Positions 36,141 through 46,597 are shown, counted from the first letter of the stretch. The stretch is DNA of 64,000 nucleotides from Photorhabdus thracensis (GCF_001010285.1 NZ_CP011104.1:558001-622000); one strand, 5' to 3'. A program made the numbers and translations. The notes: generated from the sequence alone by a model not told the origin.

Positions 36141-36959
36141 ATGAACGGCATCACAACATCAGGGAAGGGAATGGATATCACTCTGTTCCAGCATAGTATG
36201 CCTGCCTTCAACGTTATAGAGCATCATCAGGAAGGGATATATATCCTGCTCGAAGGTGAGATGACATGGCAGGACAGTACCAATACCTACGATCTCTCCC
36301 ATAATGAACTGCTTTTTGTTCGTCGTGGCAGTTACGCAGCAAAAACGCGTAGTGATACCTGCAAGCTACTCTGGTTACCCCTGAGTACCACTTTCCTGCA
36401 CGGTTTTCTGCAACGTTTTGGTACTCTGCTCAGTGAAGTCGAGCGACACAATGTGCCAACACCCGAATTGATTGCATTTACCTCATCCCCTCTGTTATTT
36501 CAAAGTGTTAATGGGCTGGTCGATCTATTGGCTCATGATTACCCCGCAGCCTTGGGTCAATTAAGAACAGAAGAATTGCTATTGTTAATGTCTTTTGAGG
36601 AACAAGGGATTTTGCTCATGTCAGTATTACGACAACTGAGCAACCGCCAGGTAGAACGTTTACAGAGCTTTATGGAAAATCACTACCTCAAAGAATGGAA
36701 ACTCAGCGAATTTGCTAAAGAATTCGGCATGGGATTAACCACTTTCAAGGAGCTATTCCGCTCCATATACGGCATATCACCACGAGCCTGGATCAGTGAG
36801 CGCCGTATTCTTTATGCACATCAGCTACTACTCAATAGCGAGATGAGTATTGTTGATATCTCAATGGAGGCCGGATTCTCCAGCCAATCCTACTTTACTC
36901 AAAGCTATCGGAGACGCTTTGATTGCACACCCAGTCGGGCCAGGTATGGCAAAGAGTAA
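36141..36959 (+). CDS. exsA: ExsA/LcrF-type AraC-family activator of the T3SS
   Basis: 272 residues. The N-terminal half (to about residue 165) is the ExsA/LcrF domain contacted by ExsD. The C-terminal half is an AraC double helix-turn-helix: WKLSEFAKEFGMGLTTFKELFRSIYGISPRAWISERRILYAHQLLL and MSIVDISMEAGFSSQSYFTQSYRRRFDCTPSRAR. It should activate the exsC, lcrG, yopN and yscN promoters. It precedes exsD by 114 bp and is unlinked from exsCEB. Confidence 0.92.
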   Translation: MNGITTSGKGMDITLFQHSMPAFNVIEHHQEGIYILLEGEMTWQDSTNTYDLSHNELLFVRRGSYAAKTRSDTCKLLWLPLSTTFLHGFLQRFGTLLSEVERHNVPTPELIAFTSSPLLFQSVNGLVDLLAHDYPAALGQLRTEELLLLMSFEEQGILLMSVLRQLSNRQVERLQSFMENHYLKEWKLSEFAKEFGMGLTTFKELFRSIYGISPRAWISERRILYAHQLLLNSEMSIVDISMEAGFSSQSYFTQSYRRRFDCTPSRARYGKE

Positions 36960-37073
36960 CGATTGGCTAAAATAATCTGACGTTTTTTACAAGTTAACCG
37001 TTGGCCTGACAGATAAAATAAGGCCATTCCTAATCTAATCGACAAGAGTGACTAGCAGCAAGATGAGCATAGC

Positions 37074-37910
37074 ATGAGCCAGCAAGACCATAATCAGACT
37101 CGAACCAGCATGTTTCTCGGCCGCAAGATCTCTGTCATGCAGTCTGGGATTCCGTGCCGAGAGCAGTTACTCGGAAAATCACCGGCTATTCAGTACCAGA
37201 ATAGAGACATTATCAATAACCAACAGTTTGTTCTGTTACAACGCCTTTTGCCCAGACACCTTCTGGAAAACTTAATGAAATCTGTTTGGTTTCGCAGACG
37301 GCTAAATTGTGGGCAAGCGTTGAAACGTAATGACCTGCAACAGCTGATCAGAACAGCAGCAAAATCAGAATGTGACTGGGACACGGTACTGGGTGACCAC
37401 ATTAACCTGGCCGACAGACATCTTTTACAATATTGGGTACTACAGCCACTATTTGACTGGTGGCTCCGCCTATTAGAACCAGAGATAGAACTCTGGTTTA
37501 TCGAACTTGATCAGTTACAGATTCAAGAACGGCAATTGCGAGCTAAGGCGCATTTTTGGCAACAGGTTGAAAACGTATCATCTCAATGCCGGGAACAACA
37601 TCATCAAGAGGTTATATCCTTGCAAACAGTGCTCAACCAACGCAAGCAACTACTAGAAAAACAGCTGTTGGCAGCGGAAACCCAGGCCCACAAAGCATGG
37701 CCCAACTGGTTTACCGGGCTGGATGCACTCCAGACCGACGACAATCTGACAGCTTTCACACCAGTTCCAGAAGCGCTATCACTCTGCTGGACATGGTTGA
37801 CCACCTTAAAATACGACAGTGCGGCTGCTATCCACTTGCAACAATGGCTCTGCACTCGTGCCCTGTGCTTGCCACAGGATAGTTTTTATTGGCAATCGAC
37901 GACAACCTAA
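37074..37910 (+). CDS. exsD: ExsD anti-activator
   Basis: 278 residues (Pseudomonas ExsD 276). Visible blocks are FLGRKISVMQSGIPCREQLLGKSPAI near the start, LNCGQALKRNDLQQLIRTAAKSE, and a long coiled-coil region (IEL...QEVISLQTVLNQRKQLLEKQLLAAE). ExsD binds ExsA and blocks transcription until ExsC removes it. It stands at the head of yscB-L, as in Pseudomonas. I see no convincing ExsA box in the 114 bp upstream, so it may be read through from exsA. Confidence 0.88.
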   Translation: MSQQDHNQTRTSMFLGRKISVMQSGIPCREQLLGKSPAIQYQNRDIINNQQFVLLQRLLPRHLLENLMKSVWFRRRLNCGQALKRNDLQQLIRTAAKSECDWDTVLGDHINLADRHLLQYWVLQPLFDWWLRLLEPEIELWFIELDQLQIQERQLRAKAHFWQQVENVSSQCREQHHQEVISLQTVLNQRKQLLEKQLLAAETQAHKAWPNWFTGLDALQTDDNLTAFTPVPEALSLCWTWLTTLKYDSAAAIHLQQWLCTRALCLPQDSFYWQSTTT

Positions 37911-37924
37911 TCATTAGAGGAAAC

Positions 37925-38347
37925 ATGCAAACTCTACTCAATCATTTGGCCAGTCGCCTAGGCCAGAAGCCTTTTGTTTCCGACAGACAAGGGCATTACC
38001 ATTTGCACATTGATAACTACAACCTGTTCCTTCGCCAACAAGGAACTGAACTTGTGTTATCCAGCACTCTAAACTGGCGCCATAACCCAAAAGATCCATC
38101 AGGCACTGAACTATTGAAGACACTGCTGCAACAGGTCACTCGTTGGGGACGCCATGCTCCCCACGCACTGACCCTAGATGAATCAGAGAATCTCATTCTG
38201 GAGGCTCGTCTTGATCCTGACAGTCTGGATGTGCAAATCCTGGAACAGATGCTAGCTATGCATGTCGATCTACTGGAACAAATCATGGATTTATTATCGG
38301 AAACGCAATCTTCCCCTCAATGGAAACAAGTCATATGGCAGCCATGA
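37925..38347 (+). CDS. yscB: YscB, YopN chaperone subunit
   Basis: 140 residues from [18 protein letters not shown], which matches the YscB start; AGAGGAAAC precedes it. A longer frame from 37889 would overlap exsD. CesT-like fold. It pairs with SycN to bind YopN. Overlaps yscC by ATGA. Confidence 0.9.
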   Translation: MQTLLNHLASRLGQKPFVSDRQGHYHLHIDNYNLFLRQQGTELVLSSTLNWRHNPKDPSGTELLKTLLQQVTRWGRHAPHALTLDESENLILEARLDPDSLDVQILEQMLAMHVDLLEQIMDLLSETQSSPQWKQVIWQP

Positions 38348-40173
38348 AACAGTTCCAACGGCTGTGCCGTTCCTTACTGTTGTCGTTGAGTATCAGTAGC
38401 GTGATGCTCCCCTCGGCTTTCAGCCAAGATCTGGATTGGTTGCCCACGCCTTATGACTATTTGGCAAAAGGAGAAAGCCTGCGGGATGTGCTGGTTAATT
38501 TCGGCGCTAACTATGACGCATCAGTGGTTGTCAGTGATAAGGTGACCGATCAAGTTAACGGTCATTTTGAACAGAATGGCCCTCAGGAATTCCTGCAACA
38601 TTTATCCTCTCTCTATAACCTGGTCTGGTATTACGATGGGAGTGTGCTTTATGTATTCAAAAACAGCGAAATACAATCGCGTCTCCTTAAGCTTGGACAA
38701 ACCAACGCAACAGAGCTACAGCAAGCCCTAAAACGTTCCGGTATTTGGGAACCCCGCTTTGGCTGGCGTCCAGATGCAGGTAACCAACTGGTGTACGTAT
38801 CAGGCCCTCCCCGTTATCTTGAACTGGTCGATCAGACTGCGTCCGCACTGGAACAGCAATCACTGCTGCGTAGCGAAAAAACCGGAGCGTTAACAGTAGA
38901 AATTTTCCCTCTAAAATACGCCTCAGTCACAGACCGTCAGATCCAGTATCGTGATAGCAATATTGAGGCACCTGGCATTGCCACTATTCTCTCCCGCCTG
39001 CTCAGCGATGCCAATGTGACGACTGTCACTGGTGAAACAGCATCATCTATGGGAGGTAACCATTCAAGCCGTGCTGTTGTACAGGCAGAACCGTCCCTAA
39101 ACGCAATCATTGTACGGGATACCCCGGAAAGGATGCCCATGTACGCACATTTAATTAACGCACTGGACAAACCCTCTGCCCGTATTGAAGTTGCACTTTC
39201 CATCGTCGACATCAACGCCGACAACCTTTCTGAACTGGGTGTCGACTGGCAGGTAGGCATCAATACCGGACCTCGCCATCTTATTGATATCACCACTACC
39301 AGGGAGAAAAAGGAAAAAGGGGAGAGCATCGGTTCAGCGGCATTGGGTAGCTTAGTTGATCGCCGTGGCCTGGATTATCTACTCGCCAAAATAACCCTGT
39401 TAGAGAGTAAAGGCAGCGCTCAGGTAGTCTCCCGCCCGACGCTTCTAACTCAGGAGAATACTCAAGCGGTCATTGACCACAATGAAACCTACTACGTAAA
39501 AGTTAATGGTGAACGGGTTGCCGAGCTTAAAAGCCTCACCTATGGCACGATGCTGCGCATGACTCCCAGAGTCATCCAAATCGGAGATTCTCCTGAAATC
39601 AGTTTGAGTCTGCACATTGAAGATGGTAACCAGAAGCCCAACAGTTCAGGCCTGGATGGCATTCCTACTATCAGCCGAACCATTGTTGATACCGTTGCCC
39701 GGGTTGGGCATGGGCAAAGCTTACTGATCGGCGGCATCTACCGTGACGAGATGAGCGAAACCCAGCGCAAAGTGCCATTTTTAGGCGATATCCCCTACCT
39801 GGGTGTTTTGTTCCGCAGTACCACTGAACAAGTTCGACGATCAGTACGACTATTTATTATTGAGCCACGGCTGATTGATGGTGGGATAGCGCATTATCTG
39901 GCTCTTGGTAATGGACAAGATCTGCGCCATCGGTTACTGGCAACACAAGATCTCTCTAATCAGAGCGTTTCTCTGAGTAAAGTACTGGCTGGCGCGCAAT
40001 GCCAACCTTTATCCCCAGCCCGTCAAGTGCAAGAAACGCTACGGCAAGCAGGTAAAAGCTCATTTTTGGCCTCATGCCGAATGGGTAATACTTATGGATG
40101 GCGAGTCATTGAACAACAATGTTCACTTAAGGATACCTGGTGTGTTCGTGCGCAAGATAAGGCGATCAGATGA
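38344..40173 (+). CDS. sctC: outer-membrane secretin YscC (SctC)
   Basis: 609 residues from [13 protein letters not shown]; earlier in-frame Met codons lie inside yscB. A Sec signal peptide ends near PSAFSQ. N-terminal ring domains come next ([20 protein letters not shown]), and the secretin core is at the C-terminal end ([55 protein letters not shown]). Forms the outer-membrane ring; ExsB is its probable pilotin. Confidence 0.95.
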   Translation: MKQFQRLCRSLLLSLSISSVMLPSAFSQDLDWLPTPYDYLAKGESLRDVLVNFGANYDASVVVSDKVTDQVNGHFEQNGPQEFLQHLSSLYNLVWYYDGSVLYVFKNSEIQSRLLKLGQTNATELQQALKRSGIWEPRFGWRPDAGNQLVYVSGPPRYLELVDQTASALEQQSLLRSEKTGALTVEIFPLKYASVTDRQIQYRDSNIEAPGIATILSRLLSDANVTTVTGETASSMGGNHSSRAVVQAEPSLNAIIVRDTPERMPMYAHLINALDKPSARIEVALSIVDINADNLSELGVDWQVGINTGPRHLIDITTTREKKEKGESIGSAALGSLVDRRGLDYLLAKITLLESKGSAQVVSRPTLLTQENTQAVIDHNETYYVKVNGERVAELKSLTYGTMLRMTPRVIQIGDSPEISLSLHIEDGNQKPNSSGLDGIPTISRTIVDTVARVGHGQSLLIGGIYRDEMSETQRKVPFLGDIPYLGVLFRSTTEQVRRSVRLFIIEPRLIDGGIAHYLALGNGQDLRHRLLATQDLSNQSVSLSKVLAGAQCQPLSPARQVQETLRQAGKSSFLASCRMGNTYGWRVIEQQCSLKDTWCVRAQDKAIR

Positions 40174-41441
40174 GTTGGAAAATTCGCTTCTACCGCGGAC
40201 TGAATAAAAGTATTGAGGTCAATCTAGCCGAAGGGCGCTTAGCCATCGGCTCGGACCCCTTACAGGCAGATATCGTTCTGGTAGATGAAGATGTCGCCCC
40301 TGTGCACCTCGTCTTAGAAGTAGAAGCAGACTCAATCCGCCTGTTGGAATGGGCCGGTGAAACAGTACCAAGTCAGAATGGTGAACCCCTGTCACCGGGG
40401 GTTTCACTGCAAGCACTGGCTCGCCAAGAGGTGGGGCCGTTACTATGGGCTTTCTGTGACCAACAACAGACATTCCCAAATCAACTCGCTGAACCGACGG
40501 TAACACCACACCAGCGCCCTGCCCGGCAAAATCGTAGCCGGGCTGCCGGCGGGATGCTGATACTCTGTTTGGTGCTGGCACTCGGCTTTCTGGCGCTGCT
40601 TGGACATGAAGGATGGCAAAGGCATAACCCATCCCATGGTATGGCCGAACAGGAACTGCGTCGTTTCCTTAATGACGATTCAACCTATCGTCAGGTTAAT
40701 GTACAAATGATGCCCAATAATGAGCCGTTGCTGCTCAAAGGTTATGTGAACTTCAACCACCAACGATTGGCACTGCAACAGTATCTTGATACTCACTCCC
40801 TCAATTATCGGTTGGAGTTACGTACCATGGAAGAATTACGTCAGGGGGTGGATTTCATTTTACAAAAATTAGGCTATACCCAAGTCCAGAGCGGCAATGG
40901 CAAACTACCCGGTTGGATCCGCCTTACGGGAGAATTAACTGATCCTGATCAGCAATGGAATGACATTGAGTCACTGCTCAAACGTGATGTTCCGGGCTTA
41001 CTCGGTATAGAGAACCAAACGCGGCTAACCGGCGGCCATCTCAAGCGACTGGATATGTTATTAGCTAAACATGATTTACCCAACTCGCTGACTTACCAGG
41101 ATAAAAGTGATCGTATCGAATTCACAGGTCAATTGGATGAACTCCAGACTCATAATTTCTACCGCTTACAGCAGGTATTTAAGCAAGAATTCGGCAACAG
41201 ACCAACACTGGTATTGCTAAATAACCACCGGCTCTCCCGCAATGATGAACTCAATTTCGATGTCCGGGCGGTTTCTCTGGGACGTGTACCTTACGTGGTA
41301 CTAAAAAATAACCTGCGTTATCCCGTCGGAGCAACAACAGAAAATGGTCTGAGGATCGAAGCTATCCGTCGAGATGCCATTGTTATTATCAAAGGTGAGC
41401 AGCAATTTATCGTCAAACTTAACAGGAGCCCAGCTTTATGA
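40170..41441 (+). CDS. sctD: inner-membrane ring protein YscD (SctD)
   Basis: 423 residues (YscD 419). An FHA-like cytoplasmic domain ([45 protein letters not shown]) is followed by one transmembrane helix ([20 protein letters not shown], near residue 130) and periplasmic ring-building motifs. It connects the membrane rings with the secretin. Overlaps yscC and yscE by ATGA. Confidence 0.94.
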   Translation: MSWKIRFYRGLNKSIEVNLAEGRLAIGSDPLQADIVLVDEDVAPVHLVLEVEADSIRLLEWAGETVPSQNGEPLSPGVSLQALARQEVGPLLWAFCDQQQTFPNQLAEPTVTPHQRPARQNRSRAAGGMLILCLVLALGFLALLGHEGWQRHNPSHGMAEQELRRFLNDDSTYRQVNVQMMPNNEPLLLKGYVNFNHQRLALQQYLDTHSLNYRLELRTMEELRQGVDFILQKLGYTQVQSGNGKLPGWIRLTGELTDPDQQWNDIESLLKRDVPGLLGIENQTRLTGGHLKRLDMLLAKHDLPNSLTYQDKSDRIEFTGQLDELQTHNFYRLQQVFKQEFGNRPTLVLLNNHRLSRNDELNFDVRAVSLGRVPYVVLKNNLRYPVGATTENGLRIEAIRRDAIVIIKGEQQFIVKLNRSPAL

Positions 41442-41659
41442 TGACATCCCTAGAGGCACGATTGTTCGGTGCTGATCCTGCTTATGTCAACGAAATTCAA
41501 CACCGCCTCTCTCAGGCGCTGAACGATATCAAACAACGCCTGAGACGTGGAGGTTCTGTACAAGAATACCAACAATGGCAGCAGGAGGCTGACGCCCTCC
41601 AAGCTGCAATCACAATACTTAACACAACAGAAGGAGGCCATCATGGCCAACATTTTTAG
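41438..41659 (+). CDS. yscE: YscE, needle-protein co-chaperone (SctE-type chaperone)
   Basis: 73 residues of helical hairpin (YVNEIQHRLSQALNDIKQRLRRG ... YQQWQQEADALQAAITILN). YscE and YscG hold the needle subunit YscF in the cytoplasm. The second Met is an equally good start. It overlaps yscF by 17 bp, so chaperone and needle subunit are translated together. Confidence 0.9.
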   Translation: MMTSLEARLFGADPAYVNEIQHRLSQALNDIKQRLRRGGSVQEYQQWQQEADALQAAITILNTTEGGHHGQHF

Positions 41660-41897
41660 TCACGATAAAACAGTCAATACACTCGATCAGGTTGCTGCTC
41701 AACTTAACGAGCAAGCCAACGCGGCCAACACTGACGTTAGTACAGCAATCACCGCACTCAAGGGCGGCGCTGATAACCCAGCTTTGCTGGCTGAGTTACA
41801 ACACAAGATTAACAAGTGGTCAGTCATCTACAATATTAACTCCACTGTCACCCGGTCCATGAAGGACCTGATGCAGGGCATATTACAGAAGATATAA
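41643..41897 (+). CDS. sctF: needle subunit YscF (SctF)
   Basis: 84 residues from [18 protein letters not shown] lies upstream. The helix-turn-helix subunit has the conserved [40 protein letters not shown], with the P-x-L turn. It polymerises into the needle. A longer frame through yscE is not the real start. Confidence 0.95.
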   Translation: MANIFSHDKTVNTLDQVAAQLNEQANAANTDVSTAITALKGGADNPALLAELQHKINKWSVIYNINSTVTRSMKDLMQGILQKI

Positions 41898-41899
41898 TC

Positions 41900-42253
41900 A
41901 TGACACGTTCACTCAAAGGGCTACTGGCAGATATTGCTCTGGTTGGGAGCGGCCACCACTGCCATGACGAAGCCAATGCTATTGCCGATTGGCTAATGTT
42001 AAACGAAGAGGGGCAAGAAGCCGCAAATCTGATTCGGCTTTCTTCTCTGACGAACCAAGGCAAATATCAACAAGCTCTGGATCTTGGTCAGGATCTTCCC
42101 TGGCCCAGTCTGGAACCCTGGCTGGCTTTATGTGAATGGCGTCTGGGGCTAGCATCAGCCTTAGAGCAAAGGCTGATGCTAATGGCTGATAGTGACGACC
42201 CGCAATTGTTGTCCTTTGTTGACGGCATGCGAGAGCAACTGACTCATGAATAG
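41900..42253 (+). CDS. yscG: YscG, TPR chaperone for YscF
   Basis: 117 residues, TPR-like ([41 protein letters not shown]). Co-chaperone with YscE for YscF. Starts 2 bp after yscF; overlaps yscH by 8 bp. Confidence 0.92.
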   Translation: MTRSLKGLLADIALVGSGHHCHDEANAIADWLMLNEEGQEAANLIRLSSLTNQGKYQQALDLGQDLPWPSLEPWLALCEWRLGLASALEQRLMLMADSDDPQLLSFVDGMREQLTHE

Positions 42254-42812
42254 GATTGAAGGACTATCCTACAATATACCATCGCAACCAACAGCACTGC
42301 CTTCGGTCAGCGTTGTGAACAAGCACGACTTTGAACAGGAACTCGAACTCATGCCTGATCAACAGACGCTGAAAGAGAGACAACAACGCTGGATACAGGG
42401 GGAACCTCTGAAAAAAGTCTTAAACGACTTTGATCCGGCGAAACAGAGAAAAATCGCTTGGCAGTGGTATCAGACTCTGCCACCTGATAGCCAACCCTCC
42501 CAACGTGCTCAGTTAGAGGGCAAACTTATTGCCCCAGTACAAGAACATCTTTGGTCGCAGTTTGGTGGCCTGACCTTGCCCGTCAAACCACAACTGGATT
42601 TGCCAGAATTCAGAGCGATTGTTCGTGAATTCGCGCCCACAGGTCGACAACAAGAAACTGTCCTTCTCAAGGTACTCGGCGAGATTAAATCTCTAGACGG
42701 TAATGAGTACCTGAGTGACCTAATCCGAAGTGAGTTGAAAACGCTGATCCCCCGTAACGGTATGGTGGATAACCTGATACGAAACTCACACAAACTCGAT
42801 TTGGAGGAATAA
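42246..42812 (+). CDS. yscH: YscH/YopR-family secreted protein
   Basis: 188 residues, longer than YopR (165) because of a longer N-terminal part. The C-terminal core fits: [31 protein letters not shown] and [34 protein letters not shown]. YopR is an early-secreted needle-assembly factor. Its stop overlaps yscI (TAATG). Confidence 0.88.
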   Translation: MNRIEGLSYNIPSQPTALPSVSVVNKHDFEQELELMPDQQTLKERQQRWIQGEPLKKVLNDFDPAKQRKIAWQWYQTLPPDSQPSQRAQLEGKLIAPVQEHLWSQFGGLTLPVKPQLDLPEFRAIVREFAPTGRQQETVLLKVLGEIKSLDGNEYLSDLIRSELKTLIPRNGMVDNLIRNSHKLDLEE

Positions 42813-43150
42813 TGGACCTGCCACAAATAAGCGAGACACTGATAACTAGCTTGGATGAACTCAACACACCTCAGGCCAGTGCCGAAAATGTTGCACATTT
42901 TGAAATGGCTATGTCCAATCAAGATCAGGGACTTGGAAACAACCTGATCAGCGAACTGGGCCAGTATAGACAACAACTTACTCAGGCTAAACAAGATCTG
43001 GAAGCACAGCTGGCAGTCCCCGGCAGTGATCCCAATAGCCTGATGCAAATGCAATGGTCTCTAATGCGGATCACCCTGCAAGAAGAGCTGATTGCCAAAA
43101 CAGTAGGACGATTGAATCAAAACGTTGAAACCCTAATGAAAGCCCAGTGA
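42812..43150 (+). CDS. sctI: inner-rod protein YscI (SctI)
   Basis: 112 residues. The C-terminal helix DPNSLMQMQWSLMRITLQEELIAKTVGRLNQNVETLMKAQ is the rod-forming part. It starts on the yscH stop and ends 6 bp before yscJ. Connects export gate and needle, and is an early substrate. Confidence 0.92.
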   Translation: MDLPQISETLITSLDELNTPQASAENVAHFEMAMSNQDQGLGNNLISELGQYRQQLTQAKQDLEAQLAVPGSDPNSLMQMQWSLMRITLQEELIAKTVGRLNQNVETLMKAQ

Positions 43151-43156
43151 GGAGCC

Positions 43157-43894
43157 GTGAAGAAACACCCTATAATCTGCATCCTGTTAGCCGTCTTCAT
43201 GCTAACAGGATGTAAAATCGAACTCTATACTGGAGTTAGCCAAAAAGAAGGCAACGAAATGCTGGCCTTGCTCAGGGAAGCAGGCATTTCCTCGGATAAG
43301 CAACCAGACAAAGATGACAATATCAAGCTATTAGTCGAAGAATCTGATGTCGCACAAGCTGTTGAGGTACTAAAACGTAAAGGGTATCCACGGGAGAACT
43401 TCTCCTCTTTACAGGATGTCTTCCCCAAAGACGGCCTTATCTCCTCACCGGTAGAAGAGCGGGCGCGGCTCAACTTCGCCAAAGCACAGGAGATTGCCCG
43501 AACGCTTTCTGAGATCGATGGCGTACTCGTGGCACGGGTACATGTGGTCTTGCCGGAGGAACAAGACAGACTGGGTAAAAAGTTATCGCCGGCCTCTTCT
43601 TCTGTGTTTATCAAACACGCGGCTGACGTTCAACTCGATACTTATATTCCTCAGATAAAACAACTGGTCAATAACAGCATCGAAGGACTGAGTTATGACC
43701 GCATCAGTGTTGTATTAGTCCCCGCGGCGGGTGTGCGTCAGGTACCGTTAGCCCCGCGCTATTCCACACTATTTTCTATCCAGGTTACTGAAGAATCACA
43801 AGGCCGCTTGATCGGAATTCTGGTTTTATTGTTAGCCTTGTTATTCATCAGCAATCTGGCTCAGTTCCTGTGGCACCGAAGCAGGATGCAATAA
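43157..43894 (+). CDS. sctJ: inner-membrane ring lipoprotein YscJ (SctJ)
   Basis: 245 residues. Signal with lipobox FMLTGC, two ring-building domains ([31 protein letters not shown]...[14 protein letters not shown]) and a C-terminal transmembrane helix ([22 protein letters not shown]). Member of the FliF-like family; with YscD it builds the inner ring. TAATG overlap with yscK. Confidence 0.95.
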   Translation: MKKHPIICILLAVFMLTGCKIELYTGVSQKEGNEMLALLREAGISSDKQPDKDDNIKLLVEESDVAQAVEVLKRKGYPRENFSSLQDVFPKDGLISSPVEERARLNFAKAQEIARTLSEIDGVLVARVHVVLPEEQDRLGKKLSPASSSVFIKHAADVQLDTYIPQIKQLVNNSIEGLSYDRISVVLVPAAGVRQVPLAPRYSTLFSIQVTEESQGRLIGILVLLLALLFISNLAQFLWHRSRMQ

Positions 43895-44520
43895 TGGTAA
43901 CAGCATTAACGCCCTATCAATTTCGGTTTTGCCCTGCCAGTTATATTCATGCGGGCCATCTATCACCAGATTGGCTTTCAGTCTTGTCTTCCCTTCCTGA
44001 ATGGCGTAGCTCTCCCAGAGTCAATGGACTACTGTTGACTCAATTTGACCTAAACGTAGATTATGAGTTACCAGCCGGATTGGGAAATATTGCCTTGCTG
44101 GAGCAATCATACTTAGAACAACTTCTTACCTGGCTGGGAGCCATACTTCACGGGCAAGCTATTCGCCATTGCCTGTTGGCGGCAGAACTTCGCCATTTAC
44201 ATGACGCGCTTGGGAGAGAGGGACATCACTTTTGCTTAAAGTACCTTGACATCATTATCGGCAACTGGCCGGCTGGTTGGCAACGTTCACTGCCACCAGC
44301 AATCAGTACGAACTATTTTTGTACCAGTGCCTTACAGTTTTGGCTAATGGCTATGGAACCCCTTCCTGCCGATTTTGCCAAACGCCTGAGCTTGCGGCTT
44401 CCCCCTCATGACAATCTCCCGGCCTGGCCTGTCAGCCAGGCAGAACGACCACTGGCACAGGCATTGTGTCTCAAATTGGCTAAACAAGTGAATACAGAAT
44501 GTTACCTTTTATTAAAATAA
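43894..44520 (+). CDS. sctK: sorting-platform protein YscK (SctK)
   Basis: 208 residues from [19 protein letters not shown] (ATG overlaps the yscJ stop), the length of YscK (209). LERQFDLN-type and LPPHDNLPAWPVSQAERPLAQALCLKLA blocks are visible. It couples YscD to the YscQ pods. Overlaps yscL by 22 bp. Confidence 0.9.
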   Translation: MVTALTPYQFRFCPASYIHAGHLSPDWLSVLSSLPEWRSSPRVNGLLLTQFDLNVDYELPAGLGNIALLEQSYLEQLLTWLGAILHGQAIRHCLLAAELRHLHDALGREGHHFCLKYLDIIIGNWPAGWQRSLPPAISTNYFCTSALQFWLMAMEPLPADFAKRLSLRLPPHDNLPAWPVSQAERPLAQALCLKLAKQVNTECYLLLK

Positions 44521-45116
44521 CAAAAGAACATCTTCAATTTTCTCCTGAACTTCTGATATTGCGTAAAGCAGACTATCAAACCTGCCTCAGTGCCCAGTCT
44601 CTGCTTGATGCTGCTCAGATCCAGGCTCAGGAAATTGAACATGAAGCCCAGACCGTTTATGAACAACAAAAAGAGTTAGGCTGGCAGGCCGGTATTGATG
44701 CCGCCCGCGCAGAACAAGCCAACTTGATTCACCAAACCCAGCTCCAATGTCAGCAATATTACCGACAAGTCGAGCAACAAATGAGCAATGTAGTATTGCA
44801 AGCTGTTCGTAAAATCCTGAAGAATTACGACCAGGTTTCCCTTACCTTACAGGTGGTTCGTGAAGCCCTTTCATTAGTCAGCAACCAAAAACAGGTCATC
44901 CTGCGGGTTAATCCTGAACAAGCCACAACAGTACGCGAACAGATATCCCGGGTACATAAAGACTTTCCTGAGATCGGCTACTTAGAGGTCACGGCGGATG
45001 ATCGCCTCGATCAGGGCGGCTGCATTCTGGAAACAGAAGTCGGAATCATTGATGCCAGCTTAGATAGCCAACTCGACGCACTCATGTCCGCCATTAATAA
45101 TCAATGGCAGAGTTAA
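44499..45116 (+). CDS. sctL: ATPase regulator YscL (SctL)
   Basis: 205 residues. The N-terminal coiled coil (LLDAAQIQAQEIEHEAQTVYEQQKELG) is followed by the FliH-like C-terminal domain (VILRVNPEQATTVREQI ... VTADDRLDQGGCILETEVGIIDASLDSQLDAL). It links the ATPase to the sorting platform. Last gene of exsD-yscB-L. Confidence 0.94.
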   Translation: MLPFIKITKEHLQFSPELLILRKADYQTCLSAQSLLDAAQIQAQEIEHEAQTVYEQQKELGWQAGIDAARAEQANLIHQTQLQCQQYYRQVEQQMSNVVLQAVRKILKNYDQVSLTLQVVREALSLVSNQKQVILRVNPEQATTVREQISRVHKDFPEIGYLEVTADDRLDQGGCILETEVGIIDASLDSQLDALMSAINNQWQS

Positions 45117-45208
45117 CTATTTCGTCATTCTAATAGAGTGAAATTTTGACAAAACATTTTAATTCATTCCATCTGACATCCAGACTTATATTCCCTTATC
45201 CGTAAGAT

Positions 45209-45240
45209 AATCCGGTATACATTTCTTGTGCCGGATTTTT
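45209..45240 (+). terminator. terminator 1 after yscL
   Basis: AATCCGG, a 15-base loop, then CCGGATT and a T-run. Stem of 7 bp, roughly 95 bp beyond the yscL stop. Confidence 0.7.
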
Positions 45241-45291
45241 TCTATAATAGGCTGGGAATAGCATGTAACATTTTGGCGGGTACACATGCGA

Positions 45292-45317
45292 AAAACCCGC
45301 AATTAAGCGGGTTTTTA
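45292..45317. terminator. terminator 2 between yscL and csp
   Basis: AAAACCCGC-AATTAA-GCGGGTTTTT: 9-bp stem with T-run on the plus strand and A-run on the other side. It can stop yscL and csp transcripts from both sides. Confidence 0.85.
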
Positions 45318-45399
45318 CTCATTAACAACTTTAACTGCTCAGGATATTACCTTCATCGCTATCGTAAAGTCGTTAATAGATTTAAGCAGTTAAGTTAAA

Positions 45400-45615
45400 T
45401 CAAGATAATACGATAACATTTACCGCTGATGGACCTTTAGCACCATTCTCAATAGAGAATGAAACTTCCTGTCCTTCTTCCAGCGTTTTGAAATTATTGC
45501 TCTGAATTGCAGAATAATGAACAAAAACGTCTTTGCTACCATCTTTCGGAGAAATAAAGCCAAAACCTTTATCGTTATTAAACCATTTTACTGAACCAGT
45601 CATTGCACTAGACAT
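45400..45615 (-). CDS. CspA-family cold-shock protein
   Basis: 71 residues, one OB-fold cold-shock domain with both RNA-binding motifs: KGFGFISP (RNP1) and VFVHYSAI (RNP2). The start [11 protein letters not shown] resembles CspA (70 aa). It should melt RNA hairpins in the cold. A 175-nt leader with a cold-box motif suggests cspA-type post-transcriptional control, so the gene is likely cold-induced. Which of the CspA/B/G group it is cannot be told. Confidence 0.9.
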   Translation of the reverse strand: MSSAMTGSVKWFNNDKGFGFISPKDGSKDVFVHYSAIQSNNFKTLEEGQEVSFSIENGAKGPSAVNVIVLS

Positions 45616-45826
45616 AGAATTTTCCTTTAATTTTATTTAAGTTGCCATAAGGCATATTAGGTCTGTTTTTCAGTTTTACTTATGGGTACTAATTAGAAGG
45701 AATTCGCAATGAAGTGGTATCGGGGATAACGCTAAATGGTGAACTGCTTTAACTTGCTTTTCATAAAGTAGGTCTGTACTTCCAAACCAGTGAGGCTATT
45801 AAATCACATATACTGACATTTAGCAA
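45616..45826 (-). promoter_or_regulatory. csp promoter and cold-box leader
   Basis: On the minus strand TTGCTA (45821-45826), 17 bp, TTTAAT (45798-45803) form a sigma-70 promoter. GGTTTGGAAGTACAGACC follows at 45771-45788, close to the E. coli cspA cold box (GGTTTGACGTACAGACC). The leader is about 175 nt (cspA: about 159). Later it also holds the TTAAAGCAGT and AGCGTTATC-like parts of the cspA leader, before an AAGGAAAA ribosome site. Confidence 0.75.
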
Positions 45827-46519
45827 ATTTTAATTTCATTTATTTTTTTCTATTTGATGTTTCCCTTTTCCCAAATTGCTGATTTGCCCATATTGCATAG
45901 CATCACCAACGCTATAACTGACTAAATTATAAAAAGTTCTTATCCTAAAACCCTATTTGAAATGCCGGAGATTGGGTGAATCACTTAACAAGCTACTGAA
46001 ACTGAAACGTACACTGTCCACACACTTTTACAACCATTTAACAACATATAGCAGTATTAGCGCATCCATTACGCTCAATAACACCGACTGAATTCACTAT
46101 AATGCCAATGTATTCTGCTATTTTGCATTTGAGCTCACCTCAGAAATTCGATTGAATATCCACAGAAACGTAGCCTTGTCTTGCAAATCCCGTAAAAATT
46201 TGGCTATGGTATTTAGCTAAAACGAAGAAAAATCATTAGAATATTTTCACATTTACCCATTTTGCCCATTGCTCGCACCCTGCGACAATTTATACTCAAA
46301 ATAACGGTATTTCTGTCACATAGAACCTGTTATCTCTGATTTTCTGGTTTCTATGTCCTCAGACCTATCAGTTTTCTCACAAAACATTAACAAGTTATCA
46401 CTATATACTCTGCCAGGAAAAGTGATCATGTAGGTTATGCTAATAATCTCTTTAGCTATACTTATCATTTACTATCTGATTGAGTAGAAGGAAGGGATAC
46501 CCTATAGGAAAATATAAAA
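45827..46519. other. intergenic region between csp and the atoD remnant
   Basis: AT-rich, no gene recognised. It may hold the promoter of the former ato operon. Confidence 0.45.
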
Positions 46520-46597
46520 ATGAAAAAATTAATCGTTCTAACCCAAAAAGCGCCTTCTCCCCTCCCTGAAAAACAGGATTTCCCAGAGGCTAACTGA
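46520..46597 (+). CDS. possible 25-residue upstream ORF of atoD
   Basis: ATG at 46520 encodes MKKLIVLTQKAPSPLPEKQ... and its TGA shares its last base with the AtoD start (TGATG). The tight overlap suggests translational coupling, either a leader peptide or the tail of a lost upstream gene. No ribosome site is clear. Confidence 0.35.
   Translation: MKKLIVLTQKAPSPLPEKQDFPEAN

Noticed and set aside
36920..37073. candidate ExsA box before exsD (GGC, six bases, TGGCA; and a TGACA further on)
   Set aside because: The first lacks an A-tract and lies in the exsA coding region; the second has no GnC at the right distance.
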